A DNA stretch of 64,000 nt, taken from assembly GCA_041653935.1 (NCBI GenBank), contig JBAZEO010000001.1, positions 434,001 to 498,000 on the forward strand, given 5' to 3'. The notes beneath the pieces were generated by a model, which did no database searches, was not told the origin of the DNA, and saw only the letters and a list, made by a program, of their open reading frames with translations. Each line of letters begins with the position of its first letter. The first letter of the stretch is position 1. Origin of the DNA: JAYEHL01 sp041653935. Its GTDB lineage: Bacteria > Chloroflexota > Dehalococcoidia > E44-bin15. Positions 1-8,687 of this stretch are shown in pieces. A program made the position numbers and the translations under genes.

Positions 1-73
1 TTTGATGACATAATGTGATACTTTTAAGAACTCCAAAATCTGCATAAGCCATACAAGTTAAGGAATCGTACAT

Positions 74-1408
74 ATGAAAGTAACCCTTATCGAACCCATG
101 ACCCCGTTTATCAACATCTATTCCGCGTTCATCAAGCAGCTTCCGCTGCTGGGCCCCATCTATCTGGGCACCATACTGAAAAACGCAGGTCACGACGTGG
201 TAATCAACAACGAAAACGTGAAAGACCTCGACTGGAACCGCATCAAGGATTCGGACGTAGTCGGAATATCCATCATGACATCCACAGCACCCAGAGGGTA
301 TGAGATATCTCAAAAAGTCAGGGAACTTAATCCCAATGCCAGGGTTCTCCTCGGCGGAAGCCATGCCACGTTCCTTCCGGAAGAAGCAACTGAATATGCG
401 GACAATGTGGTCACCGGCGAAGCTGAGTCAGTAATTATCGACCTCGTAGAACATGGTAGTAGCGAGAAGATCATCGTCGGCAAACCGGTGGAGAACCTCG
501 ATGAACTGCCTTTCCCTGATTTCTCTCTGATCGACGGCCTTGAAAAACAGAAGGTCACGCCGGTATCCACATCGAGAGGATGCCCATTCGACTGCACGTT
601 CTGCTCCGTGACCGCGATGTTCGGCAGGAAGTACCGCTACCGCTCCACCGACAGCGTAATAAAAGAATTGTCCCGGATGAAGCACCGCAAAATTTTCTTC
701 TACGACGACAACTTCGACGCCAACAAATCGCGCACATCGGAGCTTCTGCATAAAATGATCCGGCACAAAATAACACCTCCATGGATCGCCCAGACGAGGG
801 CCAGCGTCACCAGGGACGAGGATTTCGTAAAATTAATGTCGAAGTCCAACTGCTGGCAGCTATGTATCGGATTCGAATCGCTGAATCCGGATTCGCTGAA
901 GAAATATAACAAAAAGCAGACGCCGGAGGACATCAAGAATTGCATTCGAGTGCTGCACAAATACAAGATCAGGGTACACGGTATGTTCATATCCGATGGC
1001 TATACCGATATCTATAATAAAATAGGGGTGGACAGCCTGCAATTATGTGTGCTAGTGCCGCTCATCGGCAGCAAACTCTACACCGCCATAAAGGGAAGCG
1101 GACGTCTGATCGCCGACAGGTTCCCCAATGACTGGAAACTATTCGACGGCGGCCATGTGGTACACTGGCCCGATTCTCTCTCACCAGCGGAGATGCAGCG
1201 TCAGACCATCAAGGCACTGGGTACCTACTACTCCAGAGCAAACATAACTAAACTCTTTCTACAGGGCAAATTCCAGAGCTTCGGCATCAGGCTTATGGGA
1301 CATAAGGTACTCAAAAAATGGAAGGCGCAGAACAAAGATTACGATACACAGCTGAGCAAGGTAAAATATGTGAATCAGACCCCCGGGTTCCTGCAAGGAA
1401 AGCTGTAG
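74..1408 (+). CDS. B12-binding-domain radical SAM protein
   Basis: The protein (444 aa) has the two-part layout of cobalamin-binding radical SAM enzymes. Residues 1-150 form a Rossmann-like B12-binding fold with a GGSHAT loop (94-99). It has no DxHxxG motif, so any cobalamin would be bound base-off without a His ligand. Residues 160-380 form the radical SAM barrel, with the cluster cysteines C170, C174 and C177 in SRGCPFDCTFC. Such enzymes cleave S-adenosylmethionine at a 4Fe-4S cluster and carry out methylations or rearrangements; the substrate here cannot be read. An AAGGA site (60-64) lies 9 nt before the ATG. The gene stands alone and ends at a strong terminator. Confidence 0.85.
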   Translation: MKVTLIEPMTPFINIYSAFIKQLPLLGPIYLGTILKNAGHDVVINNENVKDLDWNRIKDSDVVGISIMTSTAPRGYEISQKVRELNPNARVLLGGSHATFLPEEATEYADNVVTGEAESVIIDLVEHGSSEKIIVGKPVENLDELPFPDFSLIDGLEKQKVTPVSTSRGCPFDCTFCSVTAMFGRKYRYRSTDSVIKELSRMKHRKIFFYDDNFDANKSRTSELLHKMIRHKITPPWIAQTRASVTRDEDFVKLMSKSNCWQLCIGFESLNPDSLKKYNKKQTPEDIKNCIRVLHKYKIRVHGMFISDGYTDIYNKIGVDSLQLCVLVPLIGSKLYTAIKGSGRLIADRFPNDWKLFDGGHVVHWPDSLSPAEMQRQTIKALGTYYSRANITKLFLQGKFQSFGIRLMGHKVLKKWKAQNKDYDTQLSKVKYVNQTPGFLQGKL

Positions 1409-1425
1409 ATTTGAACATACCCTTA

Positions 1426-1458
1426 ATACCCCCGCGCAAAAGGCGGGGGTATTTTTTT
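1426..1458 (+). terminator. Rho-independent terminator
   Basis: A perfect 10-bp stem (ATACCCCCGC at 1426-1435 pairing with GCGGGGGTAT at 1443-1452) with a 7-nt loop runs into seven T residues. It closes the radical SAM gene and isolates dprA. Confidence 0.93.
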
Positions 1459-1472
1459 ACCTTGACTCATAT

Positions 1473-1480
1473 GCTAGAAT
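1473..1480 (+). promoter_or_regulatory. Extended -10 promoter element for dprA
   Basis: TGCTAGAAT-type extended -10 (TG at 1472-1473, TAGAAT at 1475-1480) ends 10 nt before the dprA ATG. No good -35 box lies 17 nt upstream; the TTGACT at 1462-1467 is too close. No Shine-Dalgarno fits, so the transcript may be nearly leaderless. Confidence 0.4.
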
Positions 1481-1490
1481 AACCTAGTTT

Positions 1491-2606
1491 ATGAACGAAA
1501 CAAAGTACTGGGTAGGATTTTCACTGATACCGGGTATCGGACGTGCCCGCATCTCCAAGCTGGCAAGCTATTTCCCAAGCATGGAGCAGGCATGGCACGC
1601 CAACGCTGCCGAACTGGAAGCGGCAGGACTCGATGTCAAATCCGTACAATCGGTCTTATCTAATCGCTCCAAGCTATCGCTCGATGACGAGATGAACAAG
1701 CTGGAGCGATACAAGGTAAAAGCTATCACTATTGACGATGCAGCATACCCTTCGATGCTTAAAGAGATATACGACCCCCCGCCGCTGCTCTACCTCAGGG
1801 GCAGCTTGGCCCCGCAGGACGAATGGTCACTGTCCGTTGTCGGCACACGCTACCCCACCTATTACGGCAGGGAAGTGACAGAACAGATAGCAGGCGCGCT
1901 TGCCAGCAACCGCATCACCATCGTCAGCGGATTGGCTAAAGGCATCGACTCCATAGCCCACAAAGCAGCGCTCGATGCCGGGGGGCGCACCATCGCCGTA
2001 CTCGGCTGCGGGCTGGATATCGTCTATCCCAGCCAGCACGCAAACCTGGCACGGGATATAATGGAACGCGGCGCCCTTGTCAGCGAGTACCCGCTCGGCA
2101 CGCCCCCCAAGAGGGAGAACTTCCCTCTCCGCAACAGGATAATGAGCGGATTGAGCCTCGGCGTGCTGATAGTGGAAGGAAAGAAGGAAAGCGGCGCCAG
2201 GATAACCGTGGAACGAGCGCTGGAGCAAAATCGCGAGGTTTTCGCCGTGCCCGGAAGCGTGCTCTCTCCCACGAGCTGGCTCCCGAACCAGCTGATACAG
2301 GACGGAGCCAAACTGGTACGAAACGCCGAGGACATCATGGAGGAGCTCAACCTGACAATGGCGGTGCAGCATGCTGAAGCCCAGGCGCTCATCCCGGCAA
2401 CGGATTTAGAGTCTGTTATACTGCACTACATAACAGCAGAGCCGACTCACATAGATGAAGTGCGTAGGCAGTGCGCCCTGCCTATCGCCACCATATCCAG
2501 CACGCTGGCAATGATGGAGCTTAAAGGCATGGTCAGGCAAGTAGGCGGTATGAACTATATTACTGCGAGAGAATCACGTGAAGAATATAGAATGAAGATT
2601 GGATAA
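1491..2606 (+). CDS. dprA: DNA-processing protein DprA/Smf
   Basis: DprA (371 aa) binds incoming single-stranded DNA during natural transformation and loads RecA. An N-terminal helix-hairpin-helix-like segment (about 1-70) precedes the extended Rossmann fold (about 105-315), with VVGTR, VSGLAKGID and VLGCGLD motifs and the conserved FPLRNRIMSG segment. A winged-helix domain sits at the C-terminus (about 300-365). Its stop overlaps the topA start by one base (TAATG), so the two are translationally coupled. ComM and a type IV pilus locus in the same window fit a competence role, although DprA also occurs in non-competent species. There is no ribosome binding site in front of the ATG. Confidence 0.95.
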   Translation: MNETKYWVGFSLIPGIGRARISKLASYFPSMEQAWHANAAELEAAGLDVKSVQSVLSNRSKLSLDDEMNKLERYKVKAITIDDAAYPSMLKEIYDPPPLLYLRGSLAPQDEWSLSVVGTRYPTYYGREVTEQIAGALASNRITIVSGLAKGIDSIAHKAALDAGGRTIAVLGCGLDIVYPSQHANLARDIMERGALVSEYPLGTPPKRENFPLRNRIMSGLSLGVLIVEGKKESGARITVERALEQNREVFAVPGSVLSPTSWLPNQLIQDGAKLVRNAEDIMEELNLTMAVQHAEAQALIPATDLESVILHYITAEPTHIDEVRRQCALPIATISSTLAMMELKGMVRQVGGMNYITARESREEYRMKIG

Positions 2607-4954
2607 TGACTGAAAAAATTAAGAAAACCAAAACATCGACCAGGGCAAAGGCCAAATCTACGAAGAAGAAAACGGCGACTAAAGCTAAGTCCGGTGCGCG
2701 CAGCGGCAGTCTAGTCATCGTAGAATCGCCGGCCAAGGCCAGGACGATCAATAAAATATTGGGCAGCGACTTCAAGGTCAAGGCCTCTATAGGCCATGTC
2801 CGCGATCTTCCCCAGAAGCGACTGGGCGTAGATATTAAAGAAAAAACGTTTACGCCCAAGTATGAAGTACCGAAAGAGAAACGCGAGGTGGTCGCAGAGC
2901 TTAAAGAGGCCGCGGAACACGCCTCGGCGGTATACCTGGCTACAGACCCCGACCGCGAGGGCGAGGCCATCTCCTGGCACCTGGTGGAGGCGGCTAAGCT
3001 CGACGAATCATCCATCAAACGAGTGGTGTTCCATGAGATCACCAAAGACGCGGTTCAGGAGGCCTTCAAGCACCCGCGCGATATCGATATGAACCTGGTG
3101 AACGCTCAGCAGGCGCGGCGCATCCTCGACAGGCTGGTGGGATACAAGCTCAGCCCGCTGTTATGCCAGAAGATACGGCGCGGGCTCTCAGCGGGAAGGG
3201 TGCAATCCGTAGCATTGAAGCTGGTGGTCAACCGCGAACGCGAGATCGAAAGCTTCATCCCCAAAGAATACTGGTCTATCGACGCAAACCTGGAGAAGAT
3301 AGCTTCGGGCGAGGGTTTCACCGCATCCTTCGTCGGACATATGAACGGCAGCAAGATTGACATAAAGAGCGAGGGCGAGTCGTCGAAGATCGTCGCTCAT
3401 CTCAATGACGCCGATTATAAGGTGGCGGACGTGCGCAAGAAAGAAACGCCGCGGCAGCCGGCCCCGCCGTTCACCACCAGCACCCTGCAGCAGGAATCGT
3501 GGCGCAAGTTGCGCTTCAGCGCCCAGCGCACCATGTCCATCGCCCAGCAGCTCTACGAGGGACTGGCGCTCGGCAAGGAAGGTGCGACGGGCCTAATCAC
3601 TTATATGCGTACCGATTCCACCAAGGTGGCCCAGGTCGCCATAGAGGAAACACGAACGTATATTAAAGAGAAACTCGGCGAAGAGTTCCTGCCCAAAACC
3701 CCGCGTGTTTTCCAGAAAAAAGCAAAGGGGGCGCAGGAGGCGCACGAGGCCATCAGGCCGACATCGATAATGCGCGAGCCGTCAGCGATTGAAGGCTATC
3801 TCAACAAAGATCAGGCTAGCTTGTACGAGCTGATCTGGAAGCGCATGGTCTCCAGCCAGATGTCGCCAGCTATAATCGATACTATAACCGCCGATATCGA
3901 GGCCACGGTGCGGCAGGAGAATCTTTCGTACCTTTTAAGAGCGACGAACACAGCCACAAAATTCAAGGGCTTTACCATACTTTACAGCGAAGGCAAGGAC
4001 GAGTCCGAGGAAAACGGCGACAAGTCGCCACTGCCTGTATTGATTGCAAACGATCCGCTCAAGCTCCTCGGCCTCCAGCCGGAGCAGCATTTCACCCAGC
4101 CGCCGGCGCGCTACACACAGGCAACCTTGATAAAAGCGCTGGAGGAACGGGGTATCGGGCGACCGTCGACCTATGCACCGATCCTGGGCGTGATCCAGGT
4201 GAGGGATTACATCGTGCAGGAAAGCGGGCGTTTCAAACCCACTGATCTGGGCAAGACGGTATGCGACATGCTCAGCGAGCACTTCCCGAACATCGTCGAC
4301 TTTGGATTCACGGCGCAGATGGAGGAAGGGCTGGACCTCATCGCACAGGGGAAGAAAGAATGGGTCCCGTTCCTCAGTGACTTCTACGGCCCGTTCGAGA
4401 GTACGCTTCAAGCGGCCAAAACTAAAGTGGACAAGGTGCCGGATGAGCCGACTGACGAGCTTTGTGAAAAATGCGGCAAACCGATGGTCATAAAGAACGG
4501 CCGCTACGGCAAATTCATGGCCTGCTCTGGCTATCCAGAATGTAAGAACGCCAAACCGGTTAACAAGGGAGAGCAGGCAGAGGAGCAGACTGGAGAGGCC
4601 TGTCCCACCTGCGGCAAGCCGATGGTCATCAAATCGGGGCGCTTCGGCAAATTCATCGCATGTACCGACTATCCTAAATGCAAGACAACCAAACAAATCC
4701 TTAAGAAAATCGGGGTCGCATGTCCCAAATGCGGGCGCGACATCGTGCAGCGCAGGAGCAAGAAGAAGCGAAACTTCTACGGCTGTTCGGGATACCCCGA
4801 CTGTGATTTCACTTCCAACGTCAGACCGCTCTCTAATCCCTGCCCTCAATGCCGCAGCCTTATGGTAATGAGCGGCAAGGAAATGGCTAAATGCACACAA
4901 TGCGCGTTCAGCAGCCCGCTGGACAAGCTGGAAAAAGAGGCCGTTAAAGCATGA
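2606..4954 (+). CDS. topA: DNA topoisomerase I
   Basis: Type IA topoisomerase (782 aa) that relaxes negative supercoils through a 5'-phosphotyrosine intermediate. A lysine-rich tail (1-33) precedes the TOPRIM domain with acidic motif DPDREGE (D114, D116, E118). The catalytic tyrosine is Y333 in YMRTDST. The C-terminus carries four tandem CxxC zinc ribbons from about residue 618 onward; the first three are of the typical TopA GRYGKF type and the fourth is shorter. Length and order are normal for bacterial TopA with zinc repeats. It overlaps xerC by 4 nt (ATGA). The basic N-terminal extension is unusual and probably aids DNA binding (inference). Confidence 0.97.
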   Translation: MTEKIKKTKTSTRAKAKSTKKKTATKAKSGARSGSLVIVESPAKARTINKILGSDFKVKASIGHVRDLPQKRLGVDIKEKTFTPKYEVPKEKREVVAELKEAAEHASAVYLATDPDREGEAISWHLVEAAKLDESSIKRVVFHEITKDAVQEAFKHPRDIDMNLVNAQQARRILDRLVGYKLSPLLCQKIRRGLSAGRVQSVALKLVVNREREIESFIPKEYWSIDANLEKIASGEGFTASFVGHMNGSKIDIKSEGESSKIVAHLNDADYKVADVRKKETPRQPAPPFTTSTLQQESWRKLRFSAQRTMSIAQQLYEGLALGKEGATGLITYMRTDSTKVAQVAIEETRTYIKEKLGEEFLPKTPRVFQKKAKGAQEAHEAIRPTSIMREPSAIEGYLNKDQASLYELIWKRMVSSQMSPAIIDTITADIEATVRQENLSYLLRATNTATKFKGFTILYSEGKDESEENGDKSPLPVLIANDPLKLLGLQPEQHFTQPPARYTQATLIKALEERGIGRPSTYAPILGVIQVRDYIVQESGRFKPTDLGKTVCDMLSEHFPNIVDFGFTAQMEEGLDLIAQGKKEWVPFLSDFYGPFESTLQAAKTKVDKVPDEPTDELCEKCGKPMVIKNGRYGKFMACSGYPECKNAKPVNKGEQAEEQTGEACPTCGKPMVIKSGRFGKFIACTDYPKCKTTKQILKKIGVACPKCGRDIVQRRSKKKRNFYGCSGYPDCDFTSNVRPLSNPCPQCRSLMVMSGKEMAKCTQCAFSSPLDKLEKEAVKA

Positions 4955-5889
4955 TCCCCTTCATCCAGGATGAAAAAAATGTGGCGGTATTGCTTAACGA
5001 TTTTAAGCGTTACTTAGAGATAGAGCGCCACGCTTCGCAATATACGCTGCGTAACTACCTGCATGATTTACGGCATTTTATAGATTACGCAGTCAAAGAA
5101 AATATTGCGACGCTGGAGGATGTCGATATCCAGTTGCTGCGCCGCTATATAGCTTCACTGCTGGAAGAGGGATACGAGAAGTCCAGCATCGCGCGTAAAC
5201 TGAGCGCGCTGCGCTCGTTCTATTCCTATCTCACCCAGGTGAATATAATTACGAAAAACCCGCTGCTTACCATATCTTCGCCAAAGCTTACCAAGAGACT
5301 GCCAATGTTCCTGTCAAACGACGAGGTAACCAAGCTCATAACGGCACCTGACAGCAGCACGCCGCTGGGTATGCGGGATAAGGCCATGCTGGAGCTGCTT
5401 TACGCCTCAGGGCTCCGGGTCAGCGAGATTGCCGGCCTCGATATTATTAGTGTAAATCTTGAGGAACGGGAGGTCCGCGTGTTAGGCAAGGGTTCCAAGG
5501 AGCGAATCACACTCATGGGCAAGCCCGCAGTAAGTGCTATCGAGTTCTACCTCAAGGAAGGCCGCCCGAAGCTCACAGGGAAACGATCCACCGATGCGCT
5601 GTTTCTTAATCGATATGGCAGCAGACTGTCGAAGCGTTCCATAGAGCAGACATTATCTCGCTACGCCACCGCCGCAGGTTTAACTAAGAGGGTATTCCCG
5701 CACATGATACGTCACAGCTTTGCCACACACCTGCTCGACGGAGGAGCGGATTTAAGGGTGGTTCAAGAGCTGCTCGGTCATGCAAGCCTTTCCACTACCC
5801 AGATATATACACATGTAACCCAGACACAGGCAAGAAAGGTATATCTGGCTTCTCACCCCAGAGCCAAGAAGCAGGAGGGACCAGCATGA
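4951..5889 (+). CDS. xerC: Tyrosine recombinase XerC/XerD
   Basis: Site-specific recombinase (312 aa) that resolves chromosome dimers at dif-type sites. A SAM-like core-binding N-domain (about 15-100) is followed by the catalytic domain with the full active set R156, K180, H251, R254, H277 and nucleophile Y286 (TQIYTHV). Size and spacing match XerC/XerD rather than a phage integrase, and the position in a housekeeping operon directly after topA supports a chromosomal role. Which Xer it is cannot be decided from one sequence. It starts inside the end of topA and its stop overlaps aroQ (ATGA). Confidence 0.93.
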   Translation: MIPFIQDEKNVAVLLNDFKRYLEIERHASQYTLRNYLHDLRHFIDYAVKENIATLEDVDIQLLRRYIASLLEEGYEKSSIARKLSALRSFYSYLTQVNIITKNPLLTISSPKLTKRLPMFLSNDEVTKLITAPDSSTPLGMRDKAMLELLYASGLRVSEIAGLDIISVNLEEREVRVLGKGSKERITLMGKPAVSAIEFYLKEGRPKLTGKRSTDALFLNRYGSRLSKRSIEQTLSRYATAAGLTKRVFPHMIRHSFATHLLDGGADLRVVQELLGHASLSTTQIYTHVTQTQARKVYLASHPRAKKQEGPA

Positions 5890-6326
5890 AAATACTGCTG
5901 ATACACGGCCCTAATTTGAATCTGCTGGGCAGAAGAAACCGCGACCTCTACGGCGATAAGACGCTTGCCGAACTAGAGACCATTGTAACCAAGAGAGCCC
6001 GGGAATTGGGCGCCTCGGTCAAGGTTTACCAGTCAAATCATGAAGGCACGTTGATCGATTTCATTCAGGAAGAGACGCCTAAAGCTGACGGGATAATAAT
6101 AAACCCCGGAGCACTCACACATTACGGCCTGTCTTTACGGGATGCGCTGGAGGACAGCAACCTCCCAATTATCGAAGTGCACCTCTCCAATATACACGCT
6201 CGCGAGGAATGGCGCAGCAAATCCGTCATCGAGGACCTGGCCAAAACACAGATATGCGGACTGGGCTGGCAGGGCTACATCGATGCGGTTGATTTTTTAA
6301 TAGCACTCCTCAAGAAGAAGAAATGA
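5886..6326 (+). CDS. aroQ: Type II 3-dehydroquinate dehydratase
   Basis: Removes water from 3-dehydroquinate in the third step of the shikimate pathway, as a cytosolic dodecamer in known members. The 146-aa length is typical. Visible motifs are HGPNLNLLG (7-15), the active-site loop with R17 and catalytic Y22, NPGALTHYG (N73, H79) and EVHLSNIHARE (H99, R106). The usual REP in the lid loop is replaced by RNRD, a mild deviation. It is coupled by 4-nt overlaps to xerC and to the downstream peptidase. The other shikimate genes aroE, aroC and aroKB lie about 39 kb away. Confidence 0.95.
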   Translation: MKILLIHGPNLNLLGRRNRDLYGDKTLAELETIVTKRARELGASVKVYQSNHEGTLIDFIQEETPKADGIIINPGALTHYGLSLRDALEDSNLPIIEVHLSNIHAREEWRSKSVIEDLAKTQICGLGWQGYIDAVDFLIALLKKKK

Positions 6327-7381
6327 TACAACGCCTTAACAAGATACGACAGCATATCGCAGACAACGGCCTGGATGCCCTTTTTGTCTCACAAGCAGAG
6401 AACCGCCGCTACCTCAGCGGATTCACCGGCTCATCGGGATATCTTTTCATCACCCAGACTGAGGCCGTACTGGCAACTGATTTCCGCTATATCGAGCAGG
6501 CCCGGGGCCAGGCGCCCGATTTTAAAATCTTTCAGACACAGGGAGCTATTTCAAAATGGTTTAATGAACTGACTTCATCCCTCAGCGCTAAGAAAATAGG
6601 CTTCGATGCTAACGATATCTCATTTTCAACATACCGCTCCGTCACAGCAGACATCCGGGGGAAAGAGCTGATACCAACCGAAGGCCTTGTGGAATCACTG
6701 CGCGCCGTAAAAGACGCTGACGAATTAGCGCTTATGATAAAAGCTATCAAAGTGTGCGACGCCGCTTTCGAGCAGGTAGCTTCAAAAATGCGGACAGGGA
6801 TGACCGAGTCTGAAGTGGCGTGGGAGGTGGAAAAGACCATGCGCGAGAACGGAAGCGGCGTTCTCCCATTTAATATCATCGTCGCATCAGGCCCTAACGC
6901 AGCTAAACCGCACCACCAGCCTACCAGTCGTCCTATTGCTGCCGGTGAGCCCGTAATAATAGATATGGGAGCAAGTATAGAAGGATATACCAGCGACCTG
7001 TCCCGAACGATCTGTTTAGGGAAACAAGATGAGAAATTTGGTAAAATATATGACTTGGTACTGGGAGCTCAGCTCACCGCTATCGCTACTGTAGCGTCAG
7101 GGATGACCGGCGACATCGCGGACAGCCTGGCGCGTACGGTTATCGAGCAGGGTGGCTATGGCGATAACTTCGGGCACGGCCTGGGCCACGGCGTTGGGCT
7201 GGCTACCCATGAAGCGCCCCGCGTGGGCAAGGAATCGAAGGATATTTTAACGGACGGCATGGTATTCACCATCGAGCCCGGCATATACATCAGCGGATGG
7301 GGAGGCGTACGCATAGAAGATATAATAGTTCTAAAAGACGGCAGGGCAAAAGTGCTCAGTAAGGCTAAGAAGATAGATTAA
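6323..7381 (+). CDS. M24 family Xaa-Pro aminopeptidase/dipeptidase
   Basis: Metallopeptidase (352 aa) that removes residues next to proline. A creatinase-like N-domain (about 1-130) is followed by the pita-bread catalytic domain with all five metal ligands: D214, D225, H289, E318 and E332. H296 in THEAP is a further conserved residue. It sits between aroQ and efp, a common bacterial gene order, and it is fitting that a proline peptidase sits beside the factor that helps ribosomes make proline stretches. Aminopeptidase P and prolidase cannot be told apart here. Confidence 0.93.
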   Translation: MIQRLNKIRQHIADNGLDALFVSQAENRRYLSGFTGSSGYLFITQTEAVLATDFRYIEQARGQAPDFKIFQTQGAISKWFNELTSSLSAKKIGFDANDISFSTYRSVTADIRGKELIPTEGLVESLRAVKDADELALMIKAIKVCDAAFEQVASKMRTGMTESEVAWEVEKTMRENGSGVLPFNIIVASGPNAAKPHHQPTSRPIAAGEPVIIDMGASIEGYTSDLSRTICLGKQDEKFGKIYDLVLGAQLTAIATVASGMTGDIADSLARTVIEQGGYGDNFGHGLGHGVGLATHEAPRVGKESKDILTDGMVFTIEPGIYISGWGGVRIEDIIVLKDGRAKVLSKAKKID

Positions 7382-7443
7382 TCACGTAGGAATATTTAAA
7401 TTCCAGTTTATATACGACAGGGTATATTGAGAGGATAAGAAAC

Positions 7444-8004
7444 ATGATAGGCACCGGTGATATTAAGAAGGGCCTCAATATCGTAATCGACGGGAAGCTA
7501 TACCTGATAAAGGATTGGCAGCACACCAAGGTTGCACAAGGTTTGGGTAAAATAACGATGAAACTTCGTGACCTTCGTGAAGGACGTACAATTGAGTACC
7601 ACTGCGTGGCAGGTGCAAAATTTGAGAAGGCAAGCCTGGAACGGAACACGGCGCAGTACTTATACAACGACGGCGACTTCTACTATGTCATGGACGCGAA
7701 AACCTTCGAGCAGATGCCGCTCACCAAAGATCAGCTCGGCGACGCCGTGAACTACCTCAAAGAGAACATGAACTTGGACCTGCTGACTTACAAAGACGAG
7801 GTGGTCAGCGTGGAACTCCCCAACTCTGTCGAGCTTGTGGTCGTAGAGACGGACCCCGGCTTCAGGGGAGACACCGCCGCCAACGTCACAAAGCCGGGCA
7901 AGCTGGAGACAGGCCTCACCATACCGATTCCACTATTTGTAAACCAGGGAGATGTCATCCGCGTCGATACGCGCACCGGCCAATACCTGGAAAGGGTAAG
8001 CTAG
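7444..8004 (+). CDS. efp: Elongation factor P, divergent copy (Gln at tip)
   Basis: EF-P (186 aa) has three beta-barrel domains that enter the ribosomal E site and rescue stalled polyproline synthesis. This copy keeps the MIGTGDIKKG start and the signature near the end (LVNQGDVIRV-type, GQYLERVS). The domain I loop that reaches the peptidyl-transferase centre is altered: TKVAQGLGK, with Gln32 where E. coli has modified Lys34 and the neighbouring copy has Arg32. Without a modifiable residue it may be unmodified or sub-functional. AGAGGA precedes the ATG by 9-10 nt. It is roughly three quarters identical to the next gene, and the last 91 bases of the duplicated unit are exactly shared. Confidence 0.92.
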   Translation: MIGTGDIKKGLNIVIDGKLYLIKDWQHTKVAQGLGKITMKLRDLREGRTIEYHCVAGAKFEKASLERNTAQYLYNDGDFYYVMDAKTFEQMPLTKDQLGDAVNYLKENMNLDLLTYKDEVVSVELPNSVELVVVETDPGFRGDTAANVTKPGKLETGLTIPIPLFVNQGDVIRVDTRTGQYLERVS

Positions 8005-8026
8005 ATGCAGGTATACAGCGTAGCCC
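7936..8026 (+). repeat. 91-bp perfect direct repeat, copy 1
   Basis: Bases 7936-8026 are identical to 8597-8687, 661 bp downstream. The repeat covers the end of efp copy 1, its TAG, and the first seven codons of xseA. The flanking DNA of the two efp genes differs much more, so this block was recently copied or converted. Confidence 0.93.
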
Positions 8027-8073
8027 GGATAACAGGCTACCTACTAAACCGAATAATGCGACCATCAATATAG
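8005..8073 (+). pseudogene. xseA 5'-end remnant between the two efp genes
   Basis: Directly after the TAG of efp copy 1, an ATG opens a 22-codon frame whose first 13 codons read as the XseA N-terminus (MQVYSVA-ITGYL; only residue 8 differs, R for Q). It then loses homology and stops at 8071-8073. It marks the duplication junction: the duplicated unit was efp plus the start of xseA. No functional product is expected. Confidence 0.85.
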
Positions 8074-8104
8074 ATACTGTGATCACTGCGAAGGGGGAGA
8101 ATAC

Positions 8105-8665
8105 ATGATAGGAACCGGTGATATTAAAAAGGGACTAACAATCGCGCTTAACGGTACGCTGTACACGATTGTAGACTGGCAACATATCAAATCCGGACGC
8201 GGCTCCGCTCAGATAAAGTTGAAACTCAGAGACCTTCGCGGAGGACATACGATCGAGTACACCTGCCAGTCGGGAGAAAAATTTGAGCGGGCGACCCTGG
8301 ATCGACATACGGTCCAATATTTATATAATGACGCCGACTTTTATTACTTTATGGACGCTAAAACTTTCGAGCAGACACCGCTCACCAAAGATCAGCTCGG
8401 AAACGCTGTAGACTACCTCAAGGAAAATCTCACCCTTGACACATTAAATTACAATGACGAAGTCGTCAGCGTGGAGCTTCCTAATTCAATCGAGCTTAAG
8501 GTGATACAGACGGACCCGGGCTTCAAAGGGGACACAGCGACCAACGCCAACAAGCCCGGCAAGCTGGAGACGGGTCTCACCATACCGATACCCCTGTTTG
8601 TAAACCAGGGAGATGTCATCCGCGTCGATACGCGCACCGGCCAATACCTGGAAAGGGTAAGCTAG
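8105..8665 (+). CDS. efp: Elongation factor P, canonical-looking copy (Arg at tip)
   Basis: Second EF-P (186 aa) with the same three-domain layout. Its tip loop reads IKSGRGSAQ, with Arg32 at the apex, a form I recall from Chloroflexota EF-P proteins. This is therefore the likely ancestral and working copy. Arg at this position is rhamnosylated by EarP in some proteobacteria; no earP-like gene is visible here, so modification is unknown. A GGGGGAGA site lies before the ATG. The TAG stop abuts the xseA ATG with no gap. Compared with copy 1, most changes fall in domains I and II, while the C-terminus is identical because of the shared 91-bp block. Confidence 0.95.
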   Translation: MIGTGDIKKGLTIALNGTLYTIVDWQHIKSGRGSAQIKLKLRDLRGGHTIEYTCQSGEKFERATLDRHTVQYLYNDADFYYFMDAKTFEQTPLTKDQLGNAVDYLKENLTLDTLNYNDEVVSVELPNSIELKVIQTDPGFKGDTATNANKPGKLETGLTIPIPLFVNQGDVIRVDTRTGQYLERVS

Positions 8666-8687
8666 ATGCAGGTATACAGCGTAGCCC
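8597..8687 (+). repeat. 91-bp perfect direct repeat, copy 2
   Basis: Second copy of the block at 7936-8026, covering the efp copy 2 3' end and the true start of xseA. Confidence 0.93.

Noticed and set aside
1..73. Promoter or partial gene at the window start
   Set aside because: A TTGATG is present near the edge, but no matching -10 box at proper spacing and no coding frame could be supported.
1462..1467. TTGACT as the dprA -35 box
   Set aside because: Only 7 nt separate it from the -10 box; real spacing is about 17.
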